Shown here piece by piece: positions 16,708-25,251 of a DNA stretch of 64,000 nt. Numbering within the stretch: position 1 is the first letter of the stretch; every line of letters starts with the position of its first letter. The notes beneath the pieces are model-generated. The model was not told the DNA's origin and searched no databases. It worked only from the letters and a program-made list of their open reading frames with translations. Origin of the DNA: Vibrio viridaestus (GTDB taxonomy: Bacteria; Pseudomonadota; Gammaproteobacteria; Enterobacterales; Vibrionaceae); the NCBI RefSeq assembly GCF_003856525.1, contig NZ_RJVQ01000002.1, positions 1 to 64,000 on the forward strand, in the 5' to 3' direction. The position numbers and the translations under genes were made by a program.

Positions 16708-18486
16708 CTAAAGAAACGTAGCATCACCGATATAAAAACCCTCTTCATCAAAGCGTTTCAATTTTCCGTCGTCTACAACAATGGTGATTCTTCTAATATC
16801 CGCAAATTGCCAATTACGCCACTGGTAGACAAATTGATTGTTTTCTACCCACCAATAGCCCTCATCTTCGTCATTTGGTCGATCAGATAAGCCGGTCATT
16901 TTCCCATCTGGCTGAAATGAAATACGATAGGGAATATTGAAGCAGTCTTTGGTGAGCATTGTTTTATCGGTTAATAGCTCCTTTATTTCGTTACTATCTA
17001 GGGCAGGAGCCTGGCATTCTTCCAGCCGTTCAATCGGCATAACTTTTTTAGCCAGACTAGACAGTAAGGCAATTCCCTCTCGGATCTTATCGTTTTTTAT
17101 CGACTGGAAACTAAGACGAAAGCTACTGCTTTGATTATGTTCATAATAGTACTGAGCTCCACTATTTATAAGGATACCTGCTTGCTCAGCGAGTTGTTCT
17201 AACTTTTCTGAATCAAAGCCTTCCTTGTAATTTATCCAGAAAGCCGTACCAGCTAGAGATGGGGTCACACCCGATTGAGGGAAATAATAATTCATCGCTT
17301 TTTCGATCGTCAGCCATTTCTCTCGATAGCGCTTAAGCATTTTCTGCATCAAAGCATCGTAATAGCCAAGGCTTAAAAATAGCGCGAGTGTTTGACAGTT
17401 ATTTTTGGGCGGTAAACTATGAGAACGTAGCTGCATTCGCTTGATTTGCGATATAAGCGGAGGAGAAGCCACAATATAGCCGATACGTAACCCAGGGGCT
17501 ATTGTTGATGTAAAACTAGATATATAAATGATTCGATCACTTGGGTACTCCCCTCGAAGAGGTGGAGCAGTGTTTTCCATAAAATTCACATCGTGCTCAA
17601 AATCGTCCTCAATAATTAATAAGTCATTCTGTTCTGCTGATTCAATTAATCGTTTGCGACGTTCAGATGATAATCTAACTGTGGTTGGAAAATGATTACT
17701 TGGGGTCGTGTAAACGATCTGAGCATCTTGAAGTCGATCATCAATGATCATCCCTTTTTGATCGACATCGATAGGCAGTATTTTTGCTTTTCTTGCCTGA
17801 AATTGATGATGAGCTTCAGGGTAACCCGGGTTCTCCAGTGCGACAGTCGTTTTTTTATTGATAAGTAATTTGGATAGGTAATAAAGACTGTTTTGACAGC
17901 CATGAGTGATCGCTATCTGATCCGAATTGACAAAAATCCCACGTTTCGTCAAAACTCTAGTGCGAATTTGCTCTATGAGATCCTGATAATCCGAATTATT
18001 TGATGTCCATAACTGATGGTTAGATCGATTAAGAGATTGAATACTGCATTTTCGCCATTCTATAACTGGGAAAAGATCTTCATCAACCATTCCACCGACA
18101 AAGAGGTATTTGTAATGTTTAAGATCCTTTGCTACGTATGCCGATGTCGCGTGTTCTGCATTGAGATAGCGAGACCAATCAAGAGATGTATGGACGTAAG
18201 GCTTAGATTGTTCAGCGGCTTTCGGTGCAGATATCTCTAAGTTAGGGTTTACGAAATATCCTTTGCGCTCAACGGATACGAGAATACCATCTTCTGTAAG
18301 TTGCTCATACACGCGTAGAATTGTATTGCGTGAAACATTAAGATCCTGTGCGAGTTTACGTGAAGAGACCAGACTGTTTTCTTTCGGAATAAAGCCGTCA
18401 AAGATCGCTTTCGCGATACTACTTTTTATTTGATCTTGTAGGGTACGATCATCATTATGATTTATATGGATATAATGGCTTAGCAT
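16708..18486 (-). CDS. MocR/GabR-type regulator lacking the PLP lysine, with extra C-terminal domain
   Basis: A 592-residue GntR/MocR-family regulator. The GntR winged helix is at residues about 10-75 (SSRKLAQDLNVSRNTILRVYEQL), and a fold-type-I aminotransferase-like domain at about 110-480. The motif where MocR proteins carry the Schiff-base lysine (SFSK..xPxLRLGY) reads SSFTSTIAPGLRIGY: the lysine position is Ser327. Other pocket features remain (EDDFEHD, TTPSNHFP). About 105 residues beyond the usual end (IPYRISFQPDGKMTG, DEGYWWVENNQFVYQW) form an extra domain I do not recognise. Most MocR proteins are about 450-500 residues. It lies on the same strand as gabT-gabD and probably regulates the catabolic and transport genes here. 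Confidence 0.85.
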   Translation of the reverse strand: MLSHYIHINHNDDRTLQDQIKSSIAKAIFDGFIPKENSLVSSRKLAQDLNVSRNTILRVYEQLTEDGILVSVERKGYFVNPNLEISAPKAAEQSKPYVHTSLDWSRYLNAEHATSAYVAKDLKHYKYLFVGGMVDEDLFPVIEWRKCSIQSLNRSNHQLWTSNNSDYQDLIEQIRTRVLTKRGIFVNSDQIAITHGCQNSLYYLSKLLINKKTTVALENPGYPEAHHQFQARKAKILPIDVDQKGMIIDDRLQDAQIVYTTPSNHFPTTVRLSSERRKRLIESAEQNDLLIIEDDFEHDVNFMENTAPPLRGEYPSDRIIYISSFTSTIAPGLRIGYIVASPPLISQIKRMQLRSHSLPPKNNCQTLALFLSLGYYDALMQKMLKRYREKWLTIEKAMNYYFPQSGVTPSLAGTAFWINYKEGFDSEKLEQLAEQAGILINSGAQYYYEHNQSSSFRLSFQSIKNDKIREGIALLSSLAKKVMPIERLEECQAPALDSNEIKELLTDKTMLTKDCFNIPYRISFQPDGKMTGLSDRPNDEDEGYWWVENNQFVYQWRNWQFADIRRITIVVDDGKLKRFDEEGFYIGDATFL

Positions 18487-18720
18487 GTGTATTACTATTC
18501 CGGTATTTCAGTCTTATCTAAGCTTACTCATTAAAGAGTGAAAGATATAGGACTAGCGCTACCTCTTTCTCGATTCTTAGATGAGCTAAATGAATACTCG
18601 ATATTTTATCGAATTCAATTACTGGCTGTAGGTGATTAATTGGTTTACATCAGTTTGATAAAGTGTGTATTTGCTTTTGACTCACTTAGATCCAACATTG
18701 TTACTATGAAATATATCAAT

Positions 18721-18777
18721 GAACCATAATGAGGCACCAATTTGGTGCAAGTAACCAATTTGGTGAGGTGATGGTTC
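18721..18777. promoter_or_regulatory. Nested symmetric operator-like array
   Basis: Outer arms GAACCAT (18721-18727) and ATGGTTC (18771-18777) enclose two copies of ACCAATTTGGTG (18736-18747 and 18754-18765, 18-bp period). Each copy is itself a palindrome (ACCAA-T-TTGGT). The whole is nearly symmetric about 18749.5. A likely site for a dimeric or tetrameric regulator, about 235 bases upstream of the mocR-type gene. Confidence 0.55.
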
Positions 18778-18964
18778 TGTACTGGTTTAACATTAACCGC
18801 AGAGTATTAGAGAACTGTGCGAATCTTTGTATGAGATTATAGGTAAACTGGATCCATACAAGCAAACATCCTGCCAGCTTTCTTTTAATGGGAAACCAAT
18901 AACGTCGATAGAAAAATGAGAAAGGTGAAGAGGAATTGGGAAGTATTAATATATTCGAAATAGA

Positions 18965-18989
18965 ACCGGCTCCAAATGATGGAGCCGGT
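18965..18989 (-). terminator. gabDT terminator-like hairpin
   Basis: Perfect 9-bp arms ACCGGCTCC / GGAGCCGGT with a 7-nt loop, 17 bases after the gabT stop on the minus strand. The T tract is weak (TTCTATTTC), so termination may be partial. Confidence 0.65.
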
Positions 18990-19005
18990 AGTAATTATTA
19001 CCAAC

Positions 19006-20361
19006 TTATTTGTTAGTAAATTTCTCGATAGCTGCTTCCATGATTGAAAGACCAGCTTCTAGCTGTGCGTCTGTAATAACGAGCGGCGCAAGGAAGCGAA
19101 CAACGTTACCGTATGTACCTGCGTTTTCGATCATTAGACCGTGAGCAATACATTCCTCAATAAGGTAGTTCACCATTTCTGGGTAAGGTTCTTTAGTTGC
19201 TTTGTCTTTAACGAATTCGATACCAATCATTGCACCAAGACCACGAACATCACCAATGTATGGGTTGTTGCTCATCCATTTAGTGTAACGTTCAGTAACA
19301 GTAGCACCGATTTCTTGAGCACGTTCTGCTAGGTTATCACGCTCCATTACTTCGATGACTTTAAGTGCAGCAGCACAAGCAAGAGCGTTACCACCGTATG
19401 TACCACCAATAGTACCAGCTGGAGATGCTTCAACAATCTCAGTACGTGCAGTGATCGCAGATAGAGGAACACCACCTGCAATTGATTTTGCTGTAGTGAT
19501 GATATCTGGATAAGCACCAGCTTCTGCCCAATAGTTAGAAGCAAACATGCGACCAGTACGACCGAAACCAGTTTGAACTTCATCAGCGATAAGAAGAATA
19601 CCTTCTTTATCACATAGTTCTCTTAGCATTTTAACCCAAGCGATAGGTGCTGGAATGAAACCACCTTCACCTTGTAATGGTTCTAATACGATAGCGGCTA
19701 CTTCATTAGCTGGAGAAGCTTCTTCAAACACTTTTTCAATTTTCTGTTTGTAGTAAGCAAGCATTTCAGCTTCATTCATCTCTTTTTCTGCGCGATATAA
19801 ATAAGGGTAATCTGCACGGAAAATGCCACCAGGTAGTGGACCTAGACCTCTTGCGTAAGCTTTCTTAGACGTCATAGACATTGTAAGGAAAGTACGACCG
19901 TGGAAAGCTCCGGAGAAAACGATAATGTTTGAACGCTTAGTGTAAGAACGAGCAAGTTTGATCGCGTTTTCGTCAGCTTCTGCGCCACTGTTAGCGAAGA
20001 ACGTTTTCTTTTCTGATCCTTTAACAGGAACGATTTCGTTCAATTTTTCTGCTAAAGCAACATAGCCTTCATGAGATACGATGTTGAACATACCATGGAA
20101 ATATTTTTCTGATTGTTCTTTTACCGCTTCAACTACTTCTGGATGACAATGGCCGATGTTTAACACACCTACACCGCCAATCCAGTCAAGAAGAAGGTTA
20201 CCATCCAAATCCTCAATAATAGCGCCTTGAGCTCGTTTCATTGCAATTGGATAGATACAACGAATAGCACTAGGGTTCGCTTTGTTTCTTCTCTCTTTAA
20301 GAGCCTGAGTTTTTGGGCCTGGAAGGGCAACATTAACTTGAGGTAATTGATCTTTTAGCAT
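19006..20361 (-). CDS. gabT: 4-aminobutyrate (GABA) aminotransferase family protein
   Basis: Class-III PLP aminotransferase, 451 residues, closest by recall to GabT-type enzymes that convert GABA or similar omega-amino acids to semialdehydes. The PLP lysine is in ITTAKSIAGGVPLSA, the pocket motifs SGAEADENAIKLAR and LIADEVQTGFGRTG are present, and GGTYGGNALACAA follows. The start is set at the ATG at 20361, 8 bases after AGGAG. Longer in-frame starts reach 20454 but have poorer ribosome sites and would overlap gabD. It follows gabD by 74 bases. The exact amino donor is uncertain (GABA, 5-aminovalerate and beta-alanine are alternatives). Confidence 0.85.
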   Translation of the reverse strand: MLKDQLPQVNVALPGPKTQALKERRNKANPSAIRCIYPIAMKRAQGAIIEDLDGNLLLDWIGGVGVLNIGHCHPEVVEAVKEQSEKYFHGMFNIVSHEGYVALAEKLNEIVPVKGSEKKTFFANSGAEADENAIKLARSYTKRSNIIVFSGAFHGRTFLTMSMTSKKAYARGLGPLPGGIFRADYPYLYRAEKEMNEAEMLAYYKQKIEKVFEEASPANEVAAIVLEPLQGEGGFIPAPIAWVKMLRELCDKEGILLIADEVQTGFGRTGRMFASNYWAEAGAYPDIITTAKSIAGGVPLSAITARTEIVEASPAGTIGGTYGGNALACAAALKVIEVMERDNLAERAQEIGATVTERYTKWMSNNPYIGDVRGLGAMIGIEFVKDKATKEPYPEMVNYLIEECIAHGLMIENAGTYGNVVRFLAPLVITDAQLEAGLSIMEAAIEKFTNK

Positions 20362-20435
20362 TCCGTTTTCTCCTATGATTTTCATCATATTTTCCCTGTG
20401 GGGACTTTGATAGTTAGTACTTTGACTTATTTCGG

Positions 20436-21863
20436 TTAAAAACCACCAAAGCATAGGTATTTTATGTTGAGGTACTCATCGATACCTTGCTTAGCACCTT
20501 CACGGCCAAAGCCTGATTGTTTTACACCACCAAATGGTGCGACTTCGTTTGATATAATGCCTTCGTTGATACCAACCATACCGTATTCCAGTTTTTCGGC
20601 TATCGTGAAAGCACGATTCAGAGCACTTGTGTAGAAGTAACTAGCTAGACCATAAATAGTGTCATTCGCTTTTGTTACTAATTCTGCATCGTCTTTGAAT
20701 CGAATAATTGGGGCGATAGGGCCAAACAGCTCTGTTTGAACAATATCCATGTCTTGCGTTACTTCAGTTAAAATTGTTGGTGATACAAATAAACCACCTA
20801 GATCTTCACCGCCCAAAGCGACTTTAGCGCCTTGTGATTTAGCCGTTTCGATATAAGAAAGTACGCTGTCTTTTGCTTTTGCATCAATAAGTGGGCCAAT
20901 TTCAACACCAGGCTCAATACCGTTACCCACTTTAAGTTTTGCTACTGCAGCTGTGAATTTTTCAACGAATTCATCGTAAACCGATTCTTGTACGTAGAAA
21001 CGGTTAGCACAAACACACGTTTGTCCTGCATTACGGAATTTCGATGCAACAGCACCTTTAATCGCTGAGTCAATATCAGCATCATCAAATACAATAAATG
21101 GCGCGTTGCCACCAAGTTCCATAGAGGTCTTTTTAACTGTCTCAGACGTCTGTTTGATAAGGTAGCTACCCACTTGCGTTGAGCCTGTGAATGACAGCTT
21201 TTTGATGTCATCATGACTGCAAAGAATGTCACCAACAGCGACTGACGAGTGGTTGTTAACAACGATAAGAAGCTCTTTTGGTAAGCCAGCTTGGTATGCA
21301 AGCTCAGCGACAGCATAAGCTGAAAGAGGTGTTTGATTTGCTGGCTTAACGATAAAGCTACAACCTGCTGCAAGAGCTGGTGCCGCTTTACGAGTAATCA
21401 TAGCAATAGGGAAGTTCCATGGCGTGATCGCCGCGGCAACACCTACTGGTTGCTTAATTGTCATTAAGCGCTTATTTGATGTCGGTGAAGGAATTGTGTC
21501 ACCGTACGTTCTTTTTCCTTCCTCGGCAAACCATTGGATGAAAGACGCACCATACATCACTTCGCCTTTCGCTTCAGCCAGCGGTTTTCCTTGCTCTAGC
21601 GTCATGATACGAGCTAAATCGTCAGCGTTTTCAACAACAAGATCATACCAGCGTTTTAGAATTGCGCTGCGTTCTGATGCTGAACGTTCTTGCCATACTT
21701 TTTGAGCTTGTTTTGATTGCTCAATCAGTCCAACAATTTCCTGTGTTGGTACTGATGGGATATAGGCAAGGACGTCATTTGTTGCCGGATTTAACACTGC
21801 GATAGCATCTTCACTCGAATCACACGTCGATTGAAGAAGAGTTTTGTTAACAATTTGGTCCAT
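20436..21863 (-). CDS. gabD: Succinate-semialdehyde dehydrogenase
   Basis: NAD(P)-dependent aldehyde dehydrogenase of 475 residues, matching GabD in length. Catalytic Glu is in ELGGNAPFIVFDDAD near residue 250 and catalytic Cys in GQTCVCANR near 285. The Rossmann region includes ITPWNFPIAMITRK and FTGSTQVG. It should oxidise the semialdehyde made by the adjacent aminotransferase, feeding succinate to the TCA cycle. It is the first gene of a gabD-gabT unit, divergent from the TRAP transporter across a 220-base control region carrying GTACCA repeats. The substrate is inferred from pairing. Confidence 0.87.
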   Translation of the reverse strand: MDQIVNKTLLQSTCDSSEDAIAVLNPATNDVLAYIPSVPTQEIVGLIEQSKQAQKVWQERSASERSAILKRWYDLVVENADDLARIMTLEQGKPLAEAKGEVMYGASFIQWFAEEGKRTYGDTIPSPTSNKRLMTIKQPVGVAAAITPWNFPIAMITRKAAPALAAGCSFIVKPANQTPLSAYAVAELAYQAGLPKELLIVVNNHSSVAVGDILCSHDDIKKLSFTGSTQVGSYLIKQTSETVKKTSMELGGNAPFIVFDDADIDSAIKGAVASKFRNAGQTCVCANRFYVQESVYDEFVEKFTAAVAKLKVGNGIEPGVEIGPLIDAKAKDSVLSYIETAKSQGAKVALGGEDLGGLFVSPTILTEVTQDMDIVQTELFGPIAPIIRFKDDAELVTKANDTIYGLASYFYTSALNRAFTIAEKLEYGMVGINEGIISNEVAPFGGVKQSGFGREGAKQGIDEYLNIKYLCFGGF

Positions 21864-21924
21864 CTTTGTATCTCTTCTGTTAGCTGATACTGCGATGTTA
21901 GATCCAGAACCATTAAATAACTAA

Positions 21925-21976
21925 GTACCAGATGGGGGAAAGGTGTGGTACCAGTATTAATTACTAACTGGTACCA
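21925..21976. promoter_or_regulatory. GTACCA triple direct repeat and inverted repeat between gabD and dctP
   Basis: GTACCA occurs at 21925, 21948 and 21971, exactly 23 bases apart. The last two also form a perfect 10-bp inverted repeat, TGGTACCAGT (21946-21955) and ACTGGTACCA (21967-21976). It lies in the divergent gabD/dctP control region. The motif resembles the ATACCA direct repeats known for GabR, so it is a candidate operator for the nearby MocR-type regulator. Confidence 0.65.
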
Positions 21977-22083
21977 TAGGAATGTTAATATTGGTTCTAT
22001 CGATTTAACAATTGTTTCTTCATATTGTCGGTGAAACAAATTAGTAACAAACGAGTAACTATACAGGAAGAGAGGATACCTCC

Positions 22084-23103
22084 ATGTTCAGTTTAAAGGG
22101 AAAGAAACTCGCTAAAGCAGTGTTAGCAGTGACTTTAGGTGTAAGTGCATTAGCAACATCGGCTTCTAGTTTCGCAGCAGATTTTAACTGGCGTTTTGCT
22201 AATTTATACGGTCGTGGTACAGCGTTTGGTCAGGTTTATGAAGACTTGGCAAAGAACATCGAAACGATGTCAAATGGTCGTATTGCAGTACAAGTTCTAT
22301 ATTCTGGTGAAGGTGTTGGTACCAGTGGCATATTCAATGCTGTAAAATCTGGTCTCATCACTATGGGTGCACCATTCCAACCAATGAATGCTGGTGAGTT
22401 TCCTGCTGGTGTTGTAGAAGTTGGTTTGCCTGGTGGTACTTCAGATGTGGGTGAACTTATGACTCTATTCCACGAGCGTGGTTGGGGTGATGTGCTGAAA
22501 AAAGCATACGGTTCACAAGGCATGGTATGGTTGGAACCATACATCCAGCCACCAGTTTACATCATCACTAAAGAGCCAATTAAATCTATCGAAGATTTCA
22601 AAGGCTTAAAAATCCGTGCGCCAGGTGCATACGGTAAATTCCTACGTAACTTAGGTGCATCTCCAGTATCTCTTGCTTGGAGTGAAATCTATACATCTCT
22701 TGCAACGGGTGTTATCGACGGTTCTATCGGTTCTAACATGATCGACCACCGCGATGGTAACCACGTTGAAGTTGCTAAATACATGTACTCTCTACCAATC
22801 GCAGGTGCACAGGTTCTACCTATCCTCGTTAACCAAAAAGCTTGGGACCAGTTACCAGACGATCTAAAAGCGATTGTTAAAGGTGCAACAGCAGAGCATG
22901 CAATTGAGCAGATCACCAAATCTAAACTGTGGGAATCTCAAGCTGTAACAGAAATGGAATCTAAAGGCCTAAAATGGAGCCCAGAACCATCTGAAGCAGA
23001 CAAAAAAGCATGGAAAGAGGCTGGTCAGTCTCTAGCAAAAGAATATGCAAAAGAAGACCCTTACTCTAAACAACTAGTTGATATTTTAGAGAAGCAGCAA
23101 TAA
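22084..23103 (+). CDS. dctP: TRAP transporter substrate-binding protein (DctP family)
   Basis: Periplasmic solute receptor of a TRAP transporter, 339 residues. The signal peptide covers about 31 residues (KKLAKAVLAVTLGVSALATSASSFAA). The family's conserved carboxylate-binding arginine lies in FKGLKIRAPG near residue 183. AGAGGATACCTCC precedes the ATG. It heads dctPQM, divergent from gabDT, so the ligand is probably related to GABA or another organic or amino acid, but the sequence does not identify it. A strong hairpin follows the stop and may keep receptor mRNA in excess over the permease mRNA. Confidence 0.9.
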   Translation: MFSLKGKKLAKAVLAVTLGVSALATSASSFAADFNWRFANLYGRGTAFGQVYEDLAKNIETMSNGRIAVQVLYSGEGVGTSGIFNAVKSGLITMGAPFQPMNAGEFPAGVVEVGLPGGTSDVGELMTLFHERGWGDVLKKAYGSQGMVWLEPYIQPPVYIITKEPIKSIEDFKGLKIRAPGAYGKFLRNLGASPVSLAWSEIYTSLATGVIDGSIGSNMIDHRDGNHVEVAKYMYSLPIAGAQVLPILVNQKAWDQLPDDLKAIVKGATAEHAIEQITKSKLWESQAVTEMESKGLKWSPEPSEADKKAWKEAGQSLAKEYAKEDPYSKQLVDILEKQQ

Positions 23104-23111
23104 GGAAATGG

Positions 23112-23135
23112 TAAGGTGAGCGCTCGCTCACCTTA
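23112..23135 (+). other. Intercistronic hairpin dctP-dctQ
   Basis: Perfect 11-bp arms TAAGGTGAGCG / CGCTCACCTTA with a 2-base centre, filling the gap between dctP and dctQ. There is no T run, so an mRNA 3'-end stabiliser for dctP or a partial processing site is more likely than a terminator. Confidence 0.6.
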
Positions 23136-23153
23136 TCTCGTTGGAGAGTGAGT

Positions 23154-23774
23154 ATGATTCAATCGATATTAAAAGGATATTGCCACCTTATTCGATTCAT
23201 TGTTAGTTTGATAGGAAAATCAGTCTCTTATCTTCTTCCAGTGTTGGCGGGCATCGTGTGTTTTGAAGTCTTTGCACGGTATGTTCTGGAAAGGCCAACG
23301 ATCTGGGGTTATGACACCTCATTATTTATTTTCGGATACATAGCAGCACTTGGCGGTGCGTATGCACAGCAAAAAGAAGCGCATATCAACGTCGATATCG
23401 TTTATGCAAAAGTATCTGAAAAAACGAAACGTATTTTTGACCTAATTACATGTGCACTGGCTATTTTCTTTCTTTGGGTTATGGCTCATACCTGTTGGGA
23501 TATGTTCATGCAAGCCCTTAAGTATGGATATAAAACCAAGAGTGAGTGGGCTCCACCTATGCACCACTTCTGGCTAATGATTACGGTATCAGCGGCTATT
23601 TTCATCGCTCAGTACACAACCGATTTTATTTGTAATGTTTACTATTTGCTTACTGGAAAAGAGTTGCTAGAAGAGCCTCATCAAGTAAGTGAGTTATCAG
23701 ATCAGCCATTCAAACTAGATAGCCAGCAGTTAGAAAAGCCTGCATTTGACAAGGAGAGTCCAAATGGGAATTGA
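23154..23774 (+). CDS. dctQ: TRAP transporter small permease subunit (DctQ family)
   Basis: A 206-residue membrane protein with four hydrophobic segments (about residues 20-40, 55-72, 95-115 and 140-160) typical of DctQ. ERPTIWGYDTSLFIFGY and the EAHINVDIVY segment fit the family. The ATG at 23154 is 7 bases after GGAG and is preferred over an in-frame GTG at 23148. The C-terminal tail of about 40 polar residues is longer than needed for the fold. It overlaps dctM by 11 bases, indicating coupled translation. Confidence 0.85.
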   Translation: MIQSILKGYCHLIRFIVSLIGKSVSYLLPVLAGIVCFEVFARYVLERPTIWGYDTSLFIFGYIAALGGAYAQQKEAHINVDIVYAKVSEKTKRIFDLITCALAIFFLWVMAHTCWDMFMQALKYGYKTKSEWAPPMHHFWLMITVSAAIFIAQYTTDFICNVYYLLTGKELLEEPHQVSELSDQPFKLDSQQLEKPAFDKESPNGN

Positions 23775-25089
23775 GACATTAACCCTGCTTCTTTTGGCTT
23801 GTATCCTCACCGCATTCGTTTTGGGAGCGCAGGTAGGCTTGGCACTTGGTGGTATCGCCATGGCTGTCGGCTACCTAGTTTGGGGGGAAGCTCTATTCAA
23901 TATCGTACCAACTACGGTAGAAAGTACTTTCTTTGACTTTATTTTGCTCGCAATCCCACTGTATATCTACATGGGTCAAATTCTGACGCGGTCCGGAATT
24001 GGCGATGCGATGTTTAACGCAAGTCAGCTTGTTATTGGTCGTGTACGCGGTTCTCTTGCAATCAGTGTTATTGGCGTGTGCTCAATGATTGGTGCTATGG
24101 TTGGTATCATTGGTGCGGGTATTATGACATCGAGCAGTATCGCCTTAAAGCCAATGCTGGATCGTGGTTACGATAAAAAACTAGCACTGGGCGTTATTAT
24201 GGCTGGTGGTTCACTAGGTATCCTTATTCCACCAAGTATCCCGATGATTATGTTTGCCTCATCGACTCATAATTCTGTTGGTAAGATGTTTTTAGGCGCG
24301 ATGGTACCAGCTTTAATTACCATTATTATGCTGATTACTTACGTTATTATCTCTTGTAAGTTAAATCCGGAACGCGCTCCTCTGGATAGCGATTCTGATG
24401 ATTATGAAATGCCTAAAGGCTACGAGCTGTTTAAAACAATTCGTGATGGTGCTTCATCCCTAGCTCTCATTGTTGTCGTATTAGGCAGTATTATTGCTGG
24501 TATTGCTACGCCAACAGAATCTGGTGCACTCGGTGTGCTAGGTGCTATCTTACTCGCCATTTTATTTAAACGTTTCAAACCTGCAATGATCCAAAAAGCA
24601 GGCGCTCAGACTGCCATTTTAGTCAGTGTCGCAATGTGGATTATTCTGGGTGCATCGGTGTTCAGTAATTTCCACTTACTGATGGGTATTCAGGGTATGG
24701 TGTCTGGCTTTGCAAAAGGTTTAGATCTACCACCAATCGTTATCATCATGATGTTCCAGGTAATCATGCTGTTCCTGGGCTTTATCATTGATGAATTCAT
24801 TATCGTTTTGATGTGTGCTCCGATTTTTACCCCAGTTGCTGTGTCATTAGGCTACGACCCAATTTGGTTTGGAGTTCTGATGATCCTTAATATTGTTATT
24901 GCAGTACAGACACCACCTTATGGATTCGCTCTTTTCTATCTAAAAGGGATTGCACCAAAGGGTGTATCCATGATGGATTTGTATAAAGCCGTACTACCAT
25001 TCATCACTGTACAGTTTATTGTCTTGGTGATTTGTATGCTTTTCCCTGATTTAGTTACTTGGTTACCTAATCTGGTCATGAATAGTTAG
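23764..25089 (+). CDS. dctM: TRAP transporter large permease subunit (DctM family)
   Basis: A 441-residue ion-transporter-superfamily permease with about 12 membrane segments. Typical DctM motifs are present: GSLAISVIGVCSMIGAMVGIIGAG, GGSLGILIPPSIPMIMFA near residue 155, and ATPTESGALGVLGA near 250. It forms the ion-driven transport channel with DctQ. The start is the ATG at 23764 after AAGGAG; a start at 23746 would add six residues without support. A terminator follows at 25126, and a second one beyond it is split by an IS element. Confidence 0.9.
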   Translation: MGIETLTLLLLACILTAFVLGAQVGLALGGIAMAVGYLVWGEALFNIVPTTVESTFFDFILLAIPLYIYMGQILTRSGIGDAMFNASQLVIGRVRGSLAISVIGVCSMIGAMVGIIGAGIMTSSSIALKPMLDRGYDKKLALGVIMAGGSLGILIPPSIPMIMFASSTHNSVGKMFLGAMVPALITIIMLITYVIISCKLNPERAPLDSDSDDYEMPKGYELFKTIRDGASSLALIVVVLGSIIAGIATPTESGALGVLGAILLAILFKRFKPAMIQKAGAQTAILVSVAMWIILGASVFSNFHLLMGIQGMVSGFAKGLDLPPIVIIMMFQVIMLFLGFIIDEFIIVLMCAPIFTPVAVSLGYDPIWFGVLMILNIVIAVQTPPYGFALFYLKGIAPKGVSMMDLYKAVLPFITVQFIVLVICMLFPDLVTWLPNLVMNS

Positions 25090-25125
25090 CCTAGCTAAAA
25101 ACGACATTTGGTCCTTTGAATATTT

Positions 25126-25153
25126 GCCTCAGTTCTACCCTGAGGCCTTTTTG
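25126..25153 (+). terminator. dctPQM terminator
   Basis: GCCTCAG and CTGAGGC arms with a 7-nt loop followed by CTTTTTG, 37 bases after the dctM stop. Confidence 0.85.
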
Positions 25154-25191
25154 TCTCTATTTCTAACCAATTATAAGACAATAAAAAGCCA

Positions 25192-25200
25192 CCGTTGAGG
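25192..25200. repeat. Target site duplication, left copy
   Basis: CCGTTGAGG immediately before the left end of the IS4-type element and repeated exactly at 26636-26644. Joining the flanks rebuilds a perfect AAAAAGCCACC-GTTGA-GGTGGCTTTTT terminator. Confidence 0.9.
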
Positions 25201-25251
25201 TTAACTCCTATCACTTAACGTGCTTGGAACGAACTGAATAGCGAGTCTTAC

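Larger units (their letters stand above)
18487..19005 (-). other. Intergenic region between gabT and the mocR-type gene
   Basis: A 519-base gap with no convincing gene. It holds the symmetric repeat array at 18721-18777 and the gabT terminator at 18965-18989. The remainder is unremarkable AT-leaning sequence, and no strong ribosome site precedes the regulator's ATG. A 23-codon frame at 18771-18842 is noted but not supported. Confidence 0.5.

Noticed and set aside
18771-18842. 23-codon frame after the symmetric array (MVLYWFNINRRV...)
   Set aside because: It starts inside the repeat array, has poor spacing to a ribosome site and resembles no known protein I can name.
19006-20454. 482-residue form of the aminotransferase
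   Set aside because: The extra N-terminal residues would overlap gabD; AGGAG lies at proper spacing for the ATG at 20361.
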